The notes beneath the pieces were generated by a model. That model had not been told where the DNA came from. It saw only the letters and a program-made list of their open reading frames with translations, and searched no databases. A DNA stretch of 64,000 bases from NCBI GenBank assembly GCA_944380285.1, contig CALWGZ010000002.1, positions 169,217 through 233,216 of the forward strand, read 5' to 3'. Source of the DNA: an uncultured Christensenellaceae bacterium. Its GTDB lineage: Bacteria; Bacillota; Clostridia; Christensenellales; UBA3700. This document shows positions 30,253 through 38,328 of this stretch, in pieces (position 1 is the first letter of the stretch; every line of letters begins with the position of its first letter). Position numbers and translations under genes: made by a program.

Positions 30253-30534
30253 TCATTGCACCTTTGTCTCTTCGGACGGGCTGTCCTCCGGAGGCTCCTG
30301 TTTGGCGAGCTTTTTGCGGTACGCGCGGAAGTTGAGCACCTCCCACACCGTGTCAACGGCAGCGACAGGCAGTACGCCGCAAAGCGTGAACGTCCAATAC
30401 TCATCCGGATAGACGGCGACGAACATCACCCACGCGATGAACATCGCAGGCGTGACGATCATCTTCCAGATCTTGTACGGCAGCGGCTTGGGCGTCATAT
30501 CCAGCCACCATGTGACGAAGTTGTACTTTTTCAT
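30253..30534 (-). CDS. Small two-helix membrane protein, unknown function
   Basis: A 93-residue protein with two probable membrane helices (about residues 25-45 and 50-68) and a charged C-terminal tail rich in Glu and Lys. Trp-rich N-terminus (FVTWWLDMTP). I recognise no family. The ATG at 30534 lies six bases after a TATGAT -10 sequence with a perfect TTGACA -35, so the message is probably leaderless. It is downstream of a small Cys-rich gene on the same strand but has its own promoter. Confidence 0.7.
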   Translation of the reverse strand: MKKYNFVTWWLDMTPKPLPYKIWKMIVTPAMFIAWVMFVAVYPDEYWTFTLCGVLPVAAVDTVWEVLNFRAYRKKLAKQEPPEDSPSEETKVQ

Positions 30535-30540
30535 ATGCCT

Positions 30541-30569
30541 ATCATACCACGCCGCGCCGCCGTTGTCAA
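30541..30569 (-). promoter_or_regulatory. Leaderless-type promoter of the 93-residue membrane protein
   Basis: On the minus strand a perfect TTGACA, a 17-base spacer and TATGAT, then six bases before the ATG at 30534. Confidence 0.85.
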
Positions 30570-30644
30570 CTCGCGCGGGCGCGAAAAAGCGGCAAAGCCG
30601 TCGCCTTGCCGCCCGTCGACGCACACTGCGCCCCGCGGTATGTA

Positions 30645-30806
30645 TTATTTGCAGCCGCAATCGCCGCCGCAGCAGCTGAGCGCGACAAGCACCGGAATGA
30701 TGTTGTTGCAGCCGCAGCCGCCTTTGCATCCGCCGCAGCAGAGCATGAGCAAGATGATCCAAAGGCAATCGTTGCCGCCGAATCCGCATTCGTTGAAATT
30801 GTTCAT
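30645..30806 (-). CDS. Small Cys/Gly-rich membrane-associated peptide
   Basis: A 53-residue protein with 11 cysteines. It begins MNNFNECGFGGNDC, followed by a hydrophobic segment (LWIILLMLCC), then a glycine/cysteine cluster (GGCKGGCGC), a second short hydrophobic stretch and a last CCGGDCGCK. The ATG at 30806 has GGGAGG eight bases upstream, which supports translation. Comparable tiny Cys-rich peptides occur in Firmicutes without known function; metal binding, or a role at the membrane or in the spore coat, are possibilities only. Confidence 0.6.
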   Translation of the reverse strand: MNNFNECGFGGNDCLWIILLMLCCGGCKGGCGCNNIIPVLVALSCCGGDCGCK

Positions 30807-30900
30807 AATTGAGACCTCCCGTTATGATCGAGCGCTCGTGCGCTCTTTCTAATTCACAATACGCTTTTGCGCGGCGAAGTGTTACTTGCGCGCAAAACGT

Positions 30901-30929
30901 TTGACAATCTCCCCTTCACTGCTTATAAT
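30901..30929 (+). promoter_or_regulatory. Promoter of glyS
   Basis: Perfect TTGACA, a 17-base spacer and perfect TATAAT, giving a leader of about 45 bases. That is too short for a T-box, so glyS is probably constitutive. Confidence 0.9.
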
Positions 30930-30980
30930 CATTTATGCAACAAATTCATGCGCCCGTATGCGCAAAAGGAAGGACTTATC

Positions 30981-32369
30981 ATGGGTCAACTCACAATGGA
31001 CAAACTCGTCGCCCTCTGCAAGAGCAGAGGCTTCATCTTCCCCGGCAGCGAGATCTACGGCGGGCTCGCCAACACATGGGACTACGGTCCGCTCGGCGTC
31101 GAGCTCAAAAACAACGTCAAGCGCGCGTGGTGGAAGAAATTCGTGCAGGAAAATCCGCTCAACACCGGCGTCGACTGCGCGATCTTGATGAACCCCAACG
31201 TATGGGTCGCAAGCGGCCACGTCGGAGGCTTCTCCGACCCCTTGATGGACTGCAAGAGCTGCAAGTCCCGCCACCGCGCCGACGACCTCATCGAGGACTA
31301 TATGAAGCGCAAGGGCATCGAGGAGAGCATCGCCGGCTGGGACAACGCCAAGATGGAAAAATACATCGCCGATCACAAGATCCCCTGCCCCGTCTGCGGC
31401 AAGAGCGACTTCACCGGCGTCAGACAGTTCAACCTGATGTTCAAGACCTTCCAGGGCGTCACCGAGGACACTGTCAGCACGCTGTACCTGCGCCCGGAGA
31501 CCGCTCAGGGCATCTTTGTCAACTTCCTCAACGTCCAGCGCACTTCCCGTCTCAAAGTGCCGTTCGGCATCGGTCAGATCGGCAAGAGCTTCCGCAACGA
31601 GATCACGCCCGGCAACTTCATCTTCCGCGTCCGCGAGTTCGAACAGATGGAGCTTGAATTCTTCTGCAAGCCCGGCACCGACCTCGAATGGTTCAACTAT
31701 TGGAAAAACTTCTGCAAGGAGTGGCTGCTCGGGCTGGGAATCAAGGAGGAAAACCTCAAACTCCGCGACCACGACCCCGAAGAGCTTGCGTTCTACTCCA
31801 ACGCGACGACCGACTTCGAGTTCAAGTTCCCGTTCGGCTGGGGCGAACTGTGGGGCGTCGCCGACCGCACCGACTACGACCTCAAAGCACATATGAAGAC
31901 GAGCGGCAAGAGCCTCGAATATCTCGACCCCGCGACCAACGAAAAATACGTCCCCTATGTCATCGAGCCGTCGCTCGGCGTGGAGAGAATGGTCCTCGCG
32001 CTGCTGTGCAACGCCTACGAAGAGGAAGACCTCGAAGGCGGCGACACCCGCGTCGTCATGCACCTGCATCACGCGATCGCTCCCTACAAGGTCGCCGTTC
32101 TCCCCCTCCAAAAGAAGGCGCTCGGCGAAGAGGCGGAAAAGATCTACCGCGACCTCGCGAAGAAGTTCTCCGCCACCTATGACGAGACCGGCAGCATCGG
32201 CAAACGCTACCGCCGCCAGGACGAGATCGGCACTCCGTTCTGCGTGACCGTCGACTTCGACACCGTCGACAACGGCACCGTCACCGTCCGCGAACGCGAC
32301 ACGATGGCGCAAGTCCGCATCCCCGTCGGCGAACTCGACGCCTACCTGACCAACGCGCTCGACTATTGA
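30981..32369 (+). CDS. glyS: Glycyl-tRNA synthetase (dimeric type)
   Basis: A 462-residue class II glycyl-tRNA synthetase of the single-chain alpha2 type, charging tRNA-Gly with glycine. [20 protein letters not shown], a CxxC zinc-like insertion (CKSCKSRH and CPVCGK), motif 2 ([20 protein letters not shown]) and motif 3 ([17 protein letters not shown]) are present, with a C-terminal anticodon-binding domain ([30 protein letters not shown]). The ATG at 30981 follows AAAGGAAGGA; in-frame codons further upstream pass through the promoter. The length matches the family. Confidence 0.97.
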   Translation: MGQLTMDKLVALCKSRGFIFPGSEIYGGLANTWDYGPLGVELKNNVKRAWWKKFVQENPLNTGVDCAILMNPNVWVASGHVGGFSDPLMDCKSCKSRHRADDLIEDYMKRKGIEESIAGWDNAKMEKYIADHKIPCPVCGKSDFTGVRQFNLMFKTFQGVTEDTVSTLYLRPETAQGIFVNFLNVQRTSRLKVPFGIGQIGKSFRNEITPGNFIFRVREFEQMELEFFCKPGTDLEWFNYWKNFCKEWLLGLGIKEENLKLRDHDPEELAFYSNATTDFEFKFPFGWGELWGVADRTDYDLKAHMKTSGKSLEYLDPATNEKYVPYVIEPSLGVERMVLALLCNAYEEEDLEGGDTRVVMHLHHAIAPYKVAVLPLQKKALGEEAEKIYRDLAKKFSATYDETGSIGKRYRRQDEIGTPFCVTVDFDTVDNGTVTVRERDTMAQVRIPVGELDAYLTNALDY

Positions 32370-32402
32370 TCGCCGACCGCCGACGTCTCAAACACGACAA
32401 AA

Positions 32403-32434
32403 ACGCGACCCCAAACCGGGGCCGCGTAATTTTT
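32403..32434 (+). terminator. Terminator of glyS
   Basis: A ten-base-pair stem with one mismatch (ACGCGACCCC / GGGGCCGCGT, five-base loop) followed by AATTTTT. Confidence 0.85.
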
Positions 32435-32480
32435 GCGCTTGTCTTTGCGTACGCAGATCCGAAGAGATCCGCTCTCTTCC

Positions 32481-32510
32481 TTGCGGTCGCGCCGCACATT
32501 GTGATATCAT
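32481..32510 (+). promoter_or_regulatory. Leaderless-type promoter of the methyltransferase gene
   Basis: TTGCGG, an 18-base spacer and TATCAT, then six bases and the ATG at 32517. No Shine-Dalgarno site is present. Confidence 0.65.
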
Positions 32511-32516
32511 TATCTT

Positions 32517-33260
32517 ATGAACGAACACAAATTCGACGGCAAGGCGAGGCTGTATGCCGCCTATCGGCCGTCATATGCAAGCGGATTGATCGACGATTTG
32601 GTCGAGGGGTTGCAAAAAGGGGCGAAAGTCGCCGACATAGGCTCCGGGACGGGCAAGCTGACCGAACTTTTGCTCGCACGCGGCATGAATGTCTTTGCGG
32701 TCGAGCCTAACGACGATATGCGCGCCGCAGCGGAAAAAGCTTTCGGCGGCAACGCGCTGTTTTGCTCCGTTCCGGCAAGCGCAGAAAGCACAACTCTCCC
32801 CGATGGCAAAATGGAGTTGGTCACCGCGGCGCAGGCGTTCCATTGGTTCGACCGCGACGCGTTCCGCAAGGAATGCCGCCGCATTTTGATTCCCGGCGGC
32901 GAAGTCGCGCTGATCTGGAACGGCTATGACGAGACATCCGCCGAGGCGATCGAGCTCGAAGAGATCTTGCACCGCTATTGCCCCTTGTTCAAGGGCTTCC
33001 GCGGCGGAGTCAGGCTGGCGCGCTCGTTCGACGACTTCTTTGGATCGTATACGACAAAGACCTACCCCGGCTCCGTCGCATACGACCGCGCCGCGTTCAT
33101 AGGCAGGTCGCTCTCTTCGTCGTACGCATTGACTCCGAGCGACGACGGCTACGACGAATATCTCGCCGCCCTGAACGCCTACTTCGACGAATTTTCCAAA
33201 GACGGAGTTCTCACTCTGCCGCTGATCGCCGTCTGTCACAAGGGAATACCAAAAGCATAA
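32517..33260 (+). CDS. SAM-dependent class I methyltransferase
   Basis: A 247-residue Rossmann-fold methyltransferase of the Methyltransf_11 type. Motif I VADIGSGTGKLTELLL (about residues 38-53), an acidic residue at the end of strand 2 (FAVEPNDDM), motif II-like MELVTAAQAFHWFD and motif III LIPGGEVALIWNG are seen. The N-terminus (FDGKARLYAAYRPSY) fits small-molecule methyltransferases of Firmicutes. The substrate is unknown. Leaderless start at 32517, monocistronic. Confidence 0.88.
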   Translation: MNEHKFDGKARLYAAYRPSYASGLIDDLVEGLQKGAKVADIGSGTGKLTELLLARGMNVFAVEPNDDMRAAAEKAFGGNALFCSVPASAESTTLPDGKMELVTAAQAFHWFDRDAFRKECRRILIPGGEVALIWNGYDETSAEAIELEEILHRYCPLFKGFRGGVRLARSFDDFFGSYTTKTYPGSVAYDRAAFIGRSLSSSYALTPSDDGYDEYLAALNAYFDEFSKDGVLTLPLIAVCHKGIPKA

Positions 33261-33322
33261 GCGATCAAGAGCGCGTTTGCGCCATTTGCGTGGCCGCCGT
33301 CTTTGCACAGCTGATCTTCATC

Positions 33323-33349
33323 AAAAAAAGCCCCGCGAATGCGAGGCTT
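33323..33349 (-). terminator. Terminator of the DUF7662-like gene
   Basis: A nine-base-pair stem (AAGCCTCGC / GCGGGGCTT with one G-T pair, four-base loop) followed on the minus strand by TTTTT. Confidence 0.8.
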
Positions 33350-33370
33350 GAATTTTGCCGAAAAAAGCTT

Positions 33371-33796
33371 TTACTTGGACGGAGTGTCGTAGCTGCGCCG
33401 CTTCTCGAACGTCACCTTTTTGGAAAGAAGATTGACATAGGTGACCATATATCCCGCCCTCATCCAAGCGCGCGAAATGGTGTGGGTGTCGGTGTTGCTC
33501 CAATAGGCGCGGTAGTTGTACGCCGAACGCGGCAGCTTGTCGCCGACGAGCTGCTCGATCTGCTCAAACGACATCGTGATCGAATCGCCGCCGTTGTCGT
33601 GCAGATAGTCGGCAAGGAAGCGGTACTTGCCCTTGATGCCGATCTCGAAGACGGGCTGCTTCTCTCTCGTCCTCGCCTGACGCGGAACGGCAGGAACGTC
33701 GGCAAGTTTTTTCTCGAGCAAAGTCTCGAGCTTGTCAAGTCTGCTCTCCAGCGCCTCGATGCGCAACATCAATTCGGAAATGTCGTCTTCGTACAT
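33371..33796 (-). CDS. Coiled-coil protein with DUF7662-like C-terminal domain
   Basis: A 141-residue protein. Residues 5-35 are a short coiled coil (ISELMLRIEALESRLDKLET). The C-terminal 80 residues have the pattern FLADYLHDNG, then MSFEQIEQLVGDKLPRSAYN, a Trp/His pair (YWSNTDTHTISRAW) and AGYMVTYVNL, which I associate with a small domain (DUF7662-like) seen alone or fused to nucleases. No catalytic residues can be named. The ATG at 33796 has GGAGG six bases upstream. Monocistronic. Confidence 0.72.
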   Translation of the reverse strand: MYEDDISELMLRIEALESRLDKLETLLEKKLADVPAVPRQARTREKQPVFEIGIKGKYRFLADYLHDNGGDSITMSFEQIEQLVGDKLPRSAYNYRAYWSNTDTHTISRAWMRAGYMVTYVNLLSKKVTFEKRRSYDTPSK

Positions 33797-33823
33797 GGTT
33801 GACCTCCGCGGCTTTTGCCGTCG

Positions 33824-33852
33824 ATTATATGATAACATTATTTTTCGGTAAA
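33824..33852 (-). promoter_or_regulatory. Promoter of the DUF7662-like gene
   Basis: On the minus strand TTTACC, a 17-base spacer and TATAAT, about 25 bases before the ATG at 33796. Confidence 0.55.
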
Positions 33853-34012
33853 AACAAGTAAACGGCGCACCTTTTTGTCACAATTTGTCAAAAAATACTT
33901 CTAGACGCTTTCGCCGAACTCAAAAACGATTACTAAAAACGTAAAAATCAATTATTATCAATTTGCACGACGTATTATCAATTATTATTTATGATCAAAT
34001 ATACCCGTACCG

Positions 34013-34750
34013 TCACTTGTCGACTCTGTTTTTGAGACAACTTCCGGGGCACTCGGCAATACATATTCCGCATACGGCGCCCCTTCCGATATGCTTGTAA
34101 GCCGCCTTCATATGCGCGCTGCATTTGGCGACGTCGACAAGCTCGGAGACGTCGTCCCCCTCGGCATAGTTCTTGCCGTATATCGCGCCCGCCGGGCACG
34201 CCATTTTGCAAACCTCGCAATCTCCGCAACCGCCGCCGCAAAGCGTCCGCGACAGATCGAACTCCTTGTCGGTCAGGACGCTTCCCAGTCTGACCTTGGC
34301 GCCGAACTCTCGGCTGAGGAACAGCGCGTTCTTGCCGATGTACCCGGCGCCGCTCAGGCGCGCGCTCGTCTTGTGAGGAAACGCCCCTTTGAACGGATCG
34401 GTGTCGGACGATTGACTTGCCGGAATGGCGATCGCGTCAAAACCTTGAGAATTGAGGAGGGTCGCAACGCGCAGCGTCATATGGTCGAGCGCGGCGTTGA
34501 CAGTGCGATAGTGGTGAAAATATTCGTACGTCGGCGCGCCTTGAATACCTTTGAGAATGCCGTCGAACAATTTGAATCCGATTGTGACGCAACTGCGATA
34601 GCCGTGATTTTCGGCAACGCCCGAAACGTCCGAAAAGCCGACGAACGCCGCGCCGTCGTCGAACAGCATATCGCATATCCGCGCATCGACTTCATCCGCC
34701 GACTTCAAGCCGTAGATCAATTCCGCTCTCTCTTTGCCGTACATCTTCAT
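34013..34750 (-). CDS. Double 4Fe-4S ferredoxin-type protein, QueG-like
   Basis: A 245-residue protein. The C-terminal part carries two 4Fe-4S clusters: CGGGCGDCEVCKMACP and CGICIAECPGSC, plus an isolated Cys (AKCSAHM). This arrangement resembles the ferredoxin half of epoxyqueuosine reductase (QueG) and relatives, but the cobalamin-binding HEAT-like tail of QueG is missing. The N-terminal half (GAAFVGFSDVSG, YRSCVTIGFKLFDG, GAGYIGKNALFLSREFGAKV) also matches the QueG-like fold. A reductase working on a small molecule or B12 cofactor is plausible. The ATG at 34750 lies six bases after a -10 sequence, so it is leaderless; ATG 34744 is an alternative two codons on. Confidence 0.8.
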   Translation of the reverse strand: MKMYGKERAELIYGLKSADEVDARICDMLFDDGAAFVGFSDVSGVAENHGYRSCVTIGFKLFDGILKGIQGAPTYEYFHHYRTVNAALDHMTLRVATLLNSQGFDAIAIPASQSSDTDPFKGAFPHKTSARLSGAGYIGKNALFLSREFGAKVRLGSVLTDKEFDLSRTLCGGGCGDCEVCKMACPAGAIYGKNYAEGDDVSELVDVAKCSAHMKAAYKHIGRGAVCGICIAECPGSCLKNRVDK

Positions 34751-34756
34751 ATCGAT

Positions 34757-34786
34757 ATCATACCACATACCGCGCGCCGTCCGCAA
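34757..34786 (-). promoter_or_regulatory. Leaderless-type promoter of the QueG-like gene
   Basis: On the minus strand TTGCGG, an 18-base spacer and TATGAT, then six bases to the ATG at 34750. Confidence 0.65.
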
Positions 34787-34893
34787 GCACCGCGGCTTCC
34801 GAAACATCTCCAAGCCGCGTATGATGCCGCGCAACCTTCGATCTATTTGTCATATCGTATCGTTCCGTCTCTTTCCCCGCATTCATATTATAA

Positions 34894-34929
34894 CGCAGGC
34901 GATGTACCGTTCAAGGCACATCGCCTGCG
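34894..34929 (-). terminator. Hairpin after the CDF gene, possible terminator
   Basis: A 12-base-pair stem (CGCAGGCGATGT / ACATCGCCTGCG, 12-base loop) lies 18 bases past the CDF stop codon. There is no clean T-run on the minus strand, while the plus strand has TTTTT a few bases later, so its direction is unclear. Confidence 0.4.
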
Positions 34930-34946
34930 CCGTAAAATTTTTCGGT

Positions 34947-36110
34947 TCAATTGAGCTGTCTTTCCACCGTGGGCATGGGGTTGAGTTTTGGGTCTATCGC
35001 GGCGAAGGCGTCTTTGATGCGCTTTTCGACATCGTCTTCGGTCAGCTTTCCTCCGAAGGGAATTGCGACATCAAAGATGAGGTTGACCCGGGCGGCGCCG
35101 TTGACGACGCGGAAATCATGAATGTTGAACTCGGGATCTATCGCGCGGACTACGCCCAGCGTCATCTCTCGATATCTGTCGGCGATCGGATCGTCGACCG
35201 CAACCGGATCGATGTGGACGAGCATGACGATCTCGGTGTTTGCGGCAAAGTCGCGCTCGATCTCGTCGGCAAGCTCGTGCCCTTCGGTGATGGACAGGCG
35301 GCTGTCCACCTCGACATGTACGCTCGCGTAAAGTTTTTTGCCGTAACTGTGGACGTTGAGATCGTGCAGCCCGACCACGCCTTGATAGCTCATCACCCTG
35401 TCCTTGATGCCCTGAACGACCTCTCTGTCGGGCGCCTCGCCGAGCAAGCGGCTGAGCGTGGAGCGAAATATACCTATGCCCGCGACGGCGATCAAGATCG
35501 CGACGACAAGCCCCATCACCCCGTCAAGGTCGACGGACGTAAAGTGCGATATGATCAACGCGACTATGACCGCAAGCGTCGCCGCCGAGTCGCTGATACT
35601 GTCCGTCGCGGTCGCTTTGAGTGCGGGCGACGAGATCTTTTTGGCAAGCAATCGATTGAAGAAGAACATCCACAACTTGACCAGCACGGACACGGCAAGC
35701 ACGACGATCGTCGCAATAGAAAATTCGCTCTCCTCAGGCGTGATCAACTTGCCGACCGACTCGATAGCCAGCTCGACCGCAACGACGAGCACGATGAACG
35801 CGACGATCATCGCCGCGATATATTCCATTCTTTGGTGCCCGTACGGATGCTCTTTGTCCGCAGGCTTTTCGGCGACCTTGAACCCGATCACCGACACGAC
35901 ATTACTGCCGCAGTCGGTCAGGTTGTTAAAGCCGTCCGCGGTGACGGACAGCGCGCCGAACAGTGTGCCGACGACGATCTTGCCGACGGCAAGCAAAATG
36001 TTGAGCACGATCCCGACCGCCCCCGCAAGCGTGCCGTATGCAGCGCGGACCCGGGGCGAATCGACGTCGTCGGCGTCTTTGACAAACAATTTGATCAAAA
36101 GTCTTCCCAT
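34947..36110 (-). CDS. Cation diffusion facilitator (CDF) metal transporter
   Basis: A 387-residue CDF-family antiporter, exporting Zn2+, Mn2+, Fe2+ or a similar metal in exchange for protons. Six TM segments include TADGFNNLTDCGSN (TM2 metal site D-x3-D type), HPYGHQRMEY in the first loop, and KATATDSISDSAATLAVIV (TM5 site). The soluble C-terminal domain is longer than usual (about 170 residues, with a second ferredoxin-like piece after KLYASVHVEVDS). The ATG at 36110 has no strong GGAGG (GGTGAAG is present), and a promoter lies upstream. Metal specificity is not visible. Confidence 0.92.
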   Translation of the reverse strand: MGRLLIKLFVKDADDVDSPRVRAAYGTLAGAVGIVLNILLAVGKIVVGTLFGALSVTADGFNNLTDCGSNVVSVIGFKVAEKPADKEHPYGHQRMEYIAAMIVAFIVLVVAVELAIESVGKLITPEESEFSIATIVVLAVSVLVKLWMFFFNRLLAKKISSPALKATATDSISDSAATLAVIVALIISHFTSVDLDGVMGLVVAILIAVAGIGIFRSTLSRLLGEAPDREVVQGIKDRVMSYQGVVGLHDLNVHSYGKKLYASVHVEVDSRLSITEGHELADEIERDFAANTEIVMLVHIDPVAVDDPIADRYREMTLGVVRAIDPEFNIHDFRVVNGAARVNLIFDVAIPFGGKLTEDDVEKRIKDAFAAIDPKLNPMPTVERQLN

Positions 36111-36137
36111 ACTTCACCGATATGATAGTATGCCAAA

Positions 36138-36166
36138 ATTATATCACGCGCGCACGCATATGACAA
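36138..36166 (-). promoter_or_regulatory. Promoter of the CDF gene
   Basis: On the minus strand TTGTCA, a 17-base spacer and TATAAT, giving a leader of about 20 bases. Confidence 0.7.
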
Positions 36167-36289
36167 GATTTGGCGGCATCATTTATGCAAAAAATAGCGA
36201 TGCGCGCCGGCTGCCGCCGACGCGCTCTTTGCGTTTGCGTTGTGTATTTTGTTGCATTTGCGCACACGGGCACGAAATTTTCGATCACG

Positions 36290-37651
36290 TCAGATCGGGA
36301 TCTCTACAATAAAGGTCGAGCCTTGCCCCTCTTTGCTCTCGAGCCTAACCGTGCCCGACAGCCGCTGCGCCGCATGTTTGACGATCGCAAGCCCCAGTCC
36401 TGTGCCGCCGCTGCTGCGCGAGCGCGCCTTGTCGACGCGGTAAAAGCGCTTGAAGACGAGGTCGTGGTGTTCGGGCGCTATGCCTATGCCGGTGTCGGCG
36501 ACCTTGATCTCGAGTGTCTTTCCGACGATGCGGGCAAAGATGTCCACCCTGCCGCCCTCGCGGTTGTATTTGACGGCGTTTTGGACGAGATTGATCGCGA
36601 TCTCTTTGAGCAGACGCTCGTTTGACGTGACCTCGCCGACGCTCGAATAGACGTTGATCTCGACGCCTTTGGACGCCGCGTCAAGACGGAAGGTGTCGGC
36701 GACCGCTCCGAGCAGCGCGGCGACGTCGACCTTCTCCTTTTCGAGGTCGGACGACAGATTTTCAAGCCGCGACAATTTGAGCATATCCGCGATCAGCCCC
36801 TTCATTCGCTCTGTCTGCCGCCCTATCTTTTCGCCGCATTCGCGGATCTTCGCGCCGTCGGTCAGCATCCCCTTTTCCATCAATTCGGCATAGCCGCCGA
36901 TATAGGTCAGCGGCGTGTTGAGCTCATGGCTGGCGTTGGCGAAAAACTCGCTGCGCACCTTGTTGAGCGAGTTGACCGTCTCGGCGACCTCGTTGAGTTC
37001 GTTGACATAAGGCAGAATGTCCGAATTGCTCTTGTCGAGCGAAAGTTTTTTGAATTCTCCTGTGTTGATCGTATGCAGCTGACGTTTGAGTTCGTCGATG
37101 TCGACCATCACCGATTTGTTGTAATATCTGTCGACGAGATACATCGACAGCGCGATCGCGACGATCAGCACCGCGCACGTCGGGATCATAGCCGTCAGCA
37201 CGTCCTTCGTCGCCGAACCGGGCGTCGCGACCCTGAGCACGACTTCACCGTACCCGGGCAGCTCTATCAACCGCGCGTAGTAATTCATGTTGCCGCCGTC
37301 GGTATCCGAACGCCTCTCGGCAAAGCCCTCGCCCTTTGACAGCGCGTCCTCCACCTCGGGTCTGTCGAGATGATTTTCGTCGCTGTTCCACGGACTGCTG
37401 TCCGCGATCACCGCGCCGTCTTTGGCGATGAAAGTGATGCGCATGTCCGGCGCGCCCTCGTCCGCATATTCGACAATGTCGTCTATGTCGGCTCCGCCGA
37501 GACAGGCGTTTTCGACAAAGTCCGCGACAGAAACCAGCCCGTCGTCGACTGCCTTGCCCGTCAACGCGACCGAGACCGCGATCGCCGCCACGGCGAACAC
37601 CGCAAGCGCCGCCGCCGAAATAATGAAGAGCCTCAGCGAATGCTTGCGCAC
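36290..37651 (-). CDS. phoR: PhoR-like sensor histidine kinase
   Basis: A 453-residue membrane kinase. TM1 near residues 8-30, an extracytoplasmic sensor region of about 125 residues, TM2 near 160-180, a linker, HisKA with SHELNTPLT near residue 242 (the usual Lys is Asn here), then HATPase_c with N-box LVQNAVKYN, G1 VADTGIGIAPE, F-box VFKRFYR and G2 GGTGLGLAIVK. The GTG at 37651 follows the response regulator stop codon by one base. Position after phoU and phoP in the phosphate locus supports a role in phosphate sensing, as PhoR. Confidence 0.92.
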   Translation of the reverse strand: MRKHSLRLFIISAAALAVFAVAAIAVSVALTGKAVDDGLVSVADFVENACLGGADIDDIVEYADEGAPDMRITFIAKDGAVIADSSPWNSDENHLDRPEVEDALSKGEGFAERRSDTDGGNMNYYARLIELPGYGEVVLRVATPGSATKDVLTAMIPTCAVLIVAIALSMYLVDRYYNKSVMVDIDELKRQLHTINTGEFKKLSLDKSNSDILPYVNELNEVAETVNSLNKVRSEFFANASHELNTPLTYIGGYAELMEKGMLTDGAKIRECGEKIGRQTERMKGLIADMLKLSRLENLSSDLEKEKVDVAALLGAVADTFRLDAASKGVEINVYSSVGEVTSNERLLKEIAINLVQNAVKYNREGGRVDIFARIVGKTLEIKVADTGIGIAPEHHDLVFKRFYRVDKARSRSSGGTGLGLAIVKHAAQRLSGTVRLESKEGQGSTFIVEIPI

Positions 37652-37652
37652 G

Positions 37653-38321
37653 TCAAACCTCGTACTTGAAGCCTATGCCTCGAACGGTCACGAGCTTTTT
37701 TGCGTGATCGCCCAATTTGCCGCGCAACGTGCGCACATGCATATCGAGCGTGCGCGTTTCGCCCTCATAGCCGTAGCCCCATATCTCTCCGAGCAGCTGC
37801 TCGCGCGTCTTGACCTTGCCGGCGGCGCGCAGAAGTTCGGCAAGCAACGCGAACTCCTTGATGGTCAACGACAGCTTTTTGCCGTCCATAGTGCACTCGT
37901 GCGACGCGGTATCCATTCGTATGCCGTCCGCCTCGAGCACCTCTTCCTTTGCGTTTTTACGCAGGTTGGCATTGATGCGCGCGGACAATTCCATCACCGA
38001 AAACGGCTTGGTCATATAGTCGTCCGCGCCATAGTTCAGTCCGCCGACGATGTTCGCCTCCGTTGCCTTTGCGGTCAGCATAATGACAGGTATTTTTTTG
38101 GTGCCCGTGTTGTTTTTGAGCTGTTTCAATGCCGCCATGCCGTCCATACCGGGCAGCATAACGTCCATCAAAATGAGATCGGGCGCGCTCCCTTTTTCGA
38201 GCTTTGCGAACAGATCTTCCGCGCAGTCAAACAGCTCGATGTCATAGCCGAATCCGCCGAGCGAAAACCTCAGCAGATCCTGCAAGTCCTTGTCGTCCTC
38301 GACAGACCAGATCAAACTCAT
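37653..38321 (-). CDS. phoP: PhoP/PhoB-like response regulator
   Basis: A 222-residue OmpR/PhoB-type regulator. The receiver domain has the acidic pair EDD (residues 8-10), the phosphoacceptor Asp 53 in LILMDVMLPGMDG, the switch Thr (MLTAKA) and Lys (MTKPFS). The C-terminal winged helix has LTIKEFALLAELLRAAGKV, then REQLLGEIWGYGYEGETRTL and the wing VRGIGFKYEV. The ATG at 38321 has GAGG upstream, seven bases after phoU. Expected to bind the TTTACA repeats upstream of pstS. Confidence 0.94.
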   Translation of the reverse strand: MSLIWSVEDDKDLQDLLRFSLGGFGYDIELFDCAEDLFAKLEKGSAPDLILMDVMLPGMDGMAALKQLKNNTGTKKIPVIMLTAKATEANIVGGLNYGADDYMTKPFSVMELSARINANLRKNAKEEVLEADGIRMDTASHECTMDGKKLSLTIKEFALLAELLRAAGKVKTREQLLGEIWGYGYEGETRTLDMHVRTLRGKLGDHAKKLVTVRGIGFKYEV

Positions 38322-38328
38322 AGATGCC

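Noticed and set aside
30930..30980. T-box leader for glyS
   Set aside because: The predicted leader is only about 45-50 bases and shows no T-box sequence or terminator.
33930..34000. Repeated ATTATCAATTATT units after the QueG-like gene
   Set aside because: Only two imperfect copies in an AT-rich gap; no spacing pattern or associated gene to support a function.
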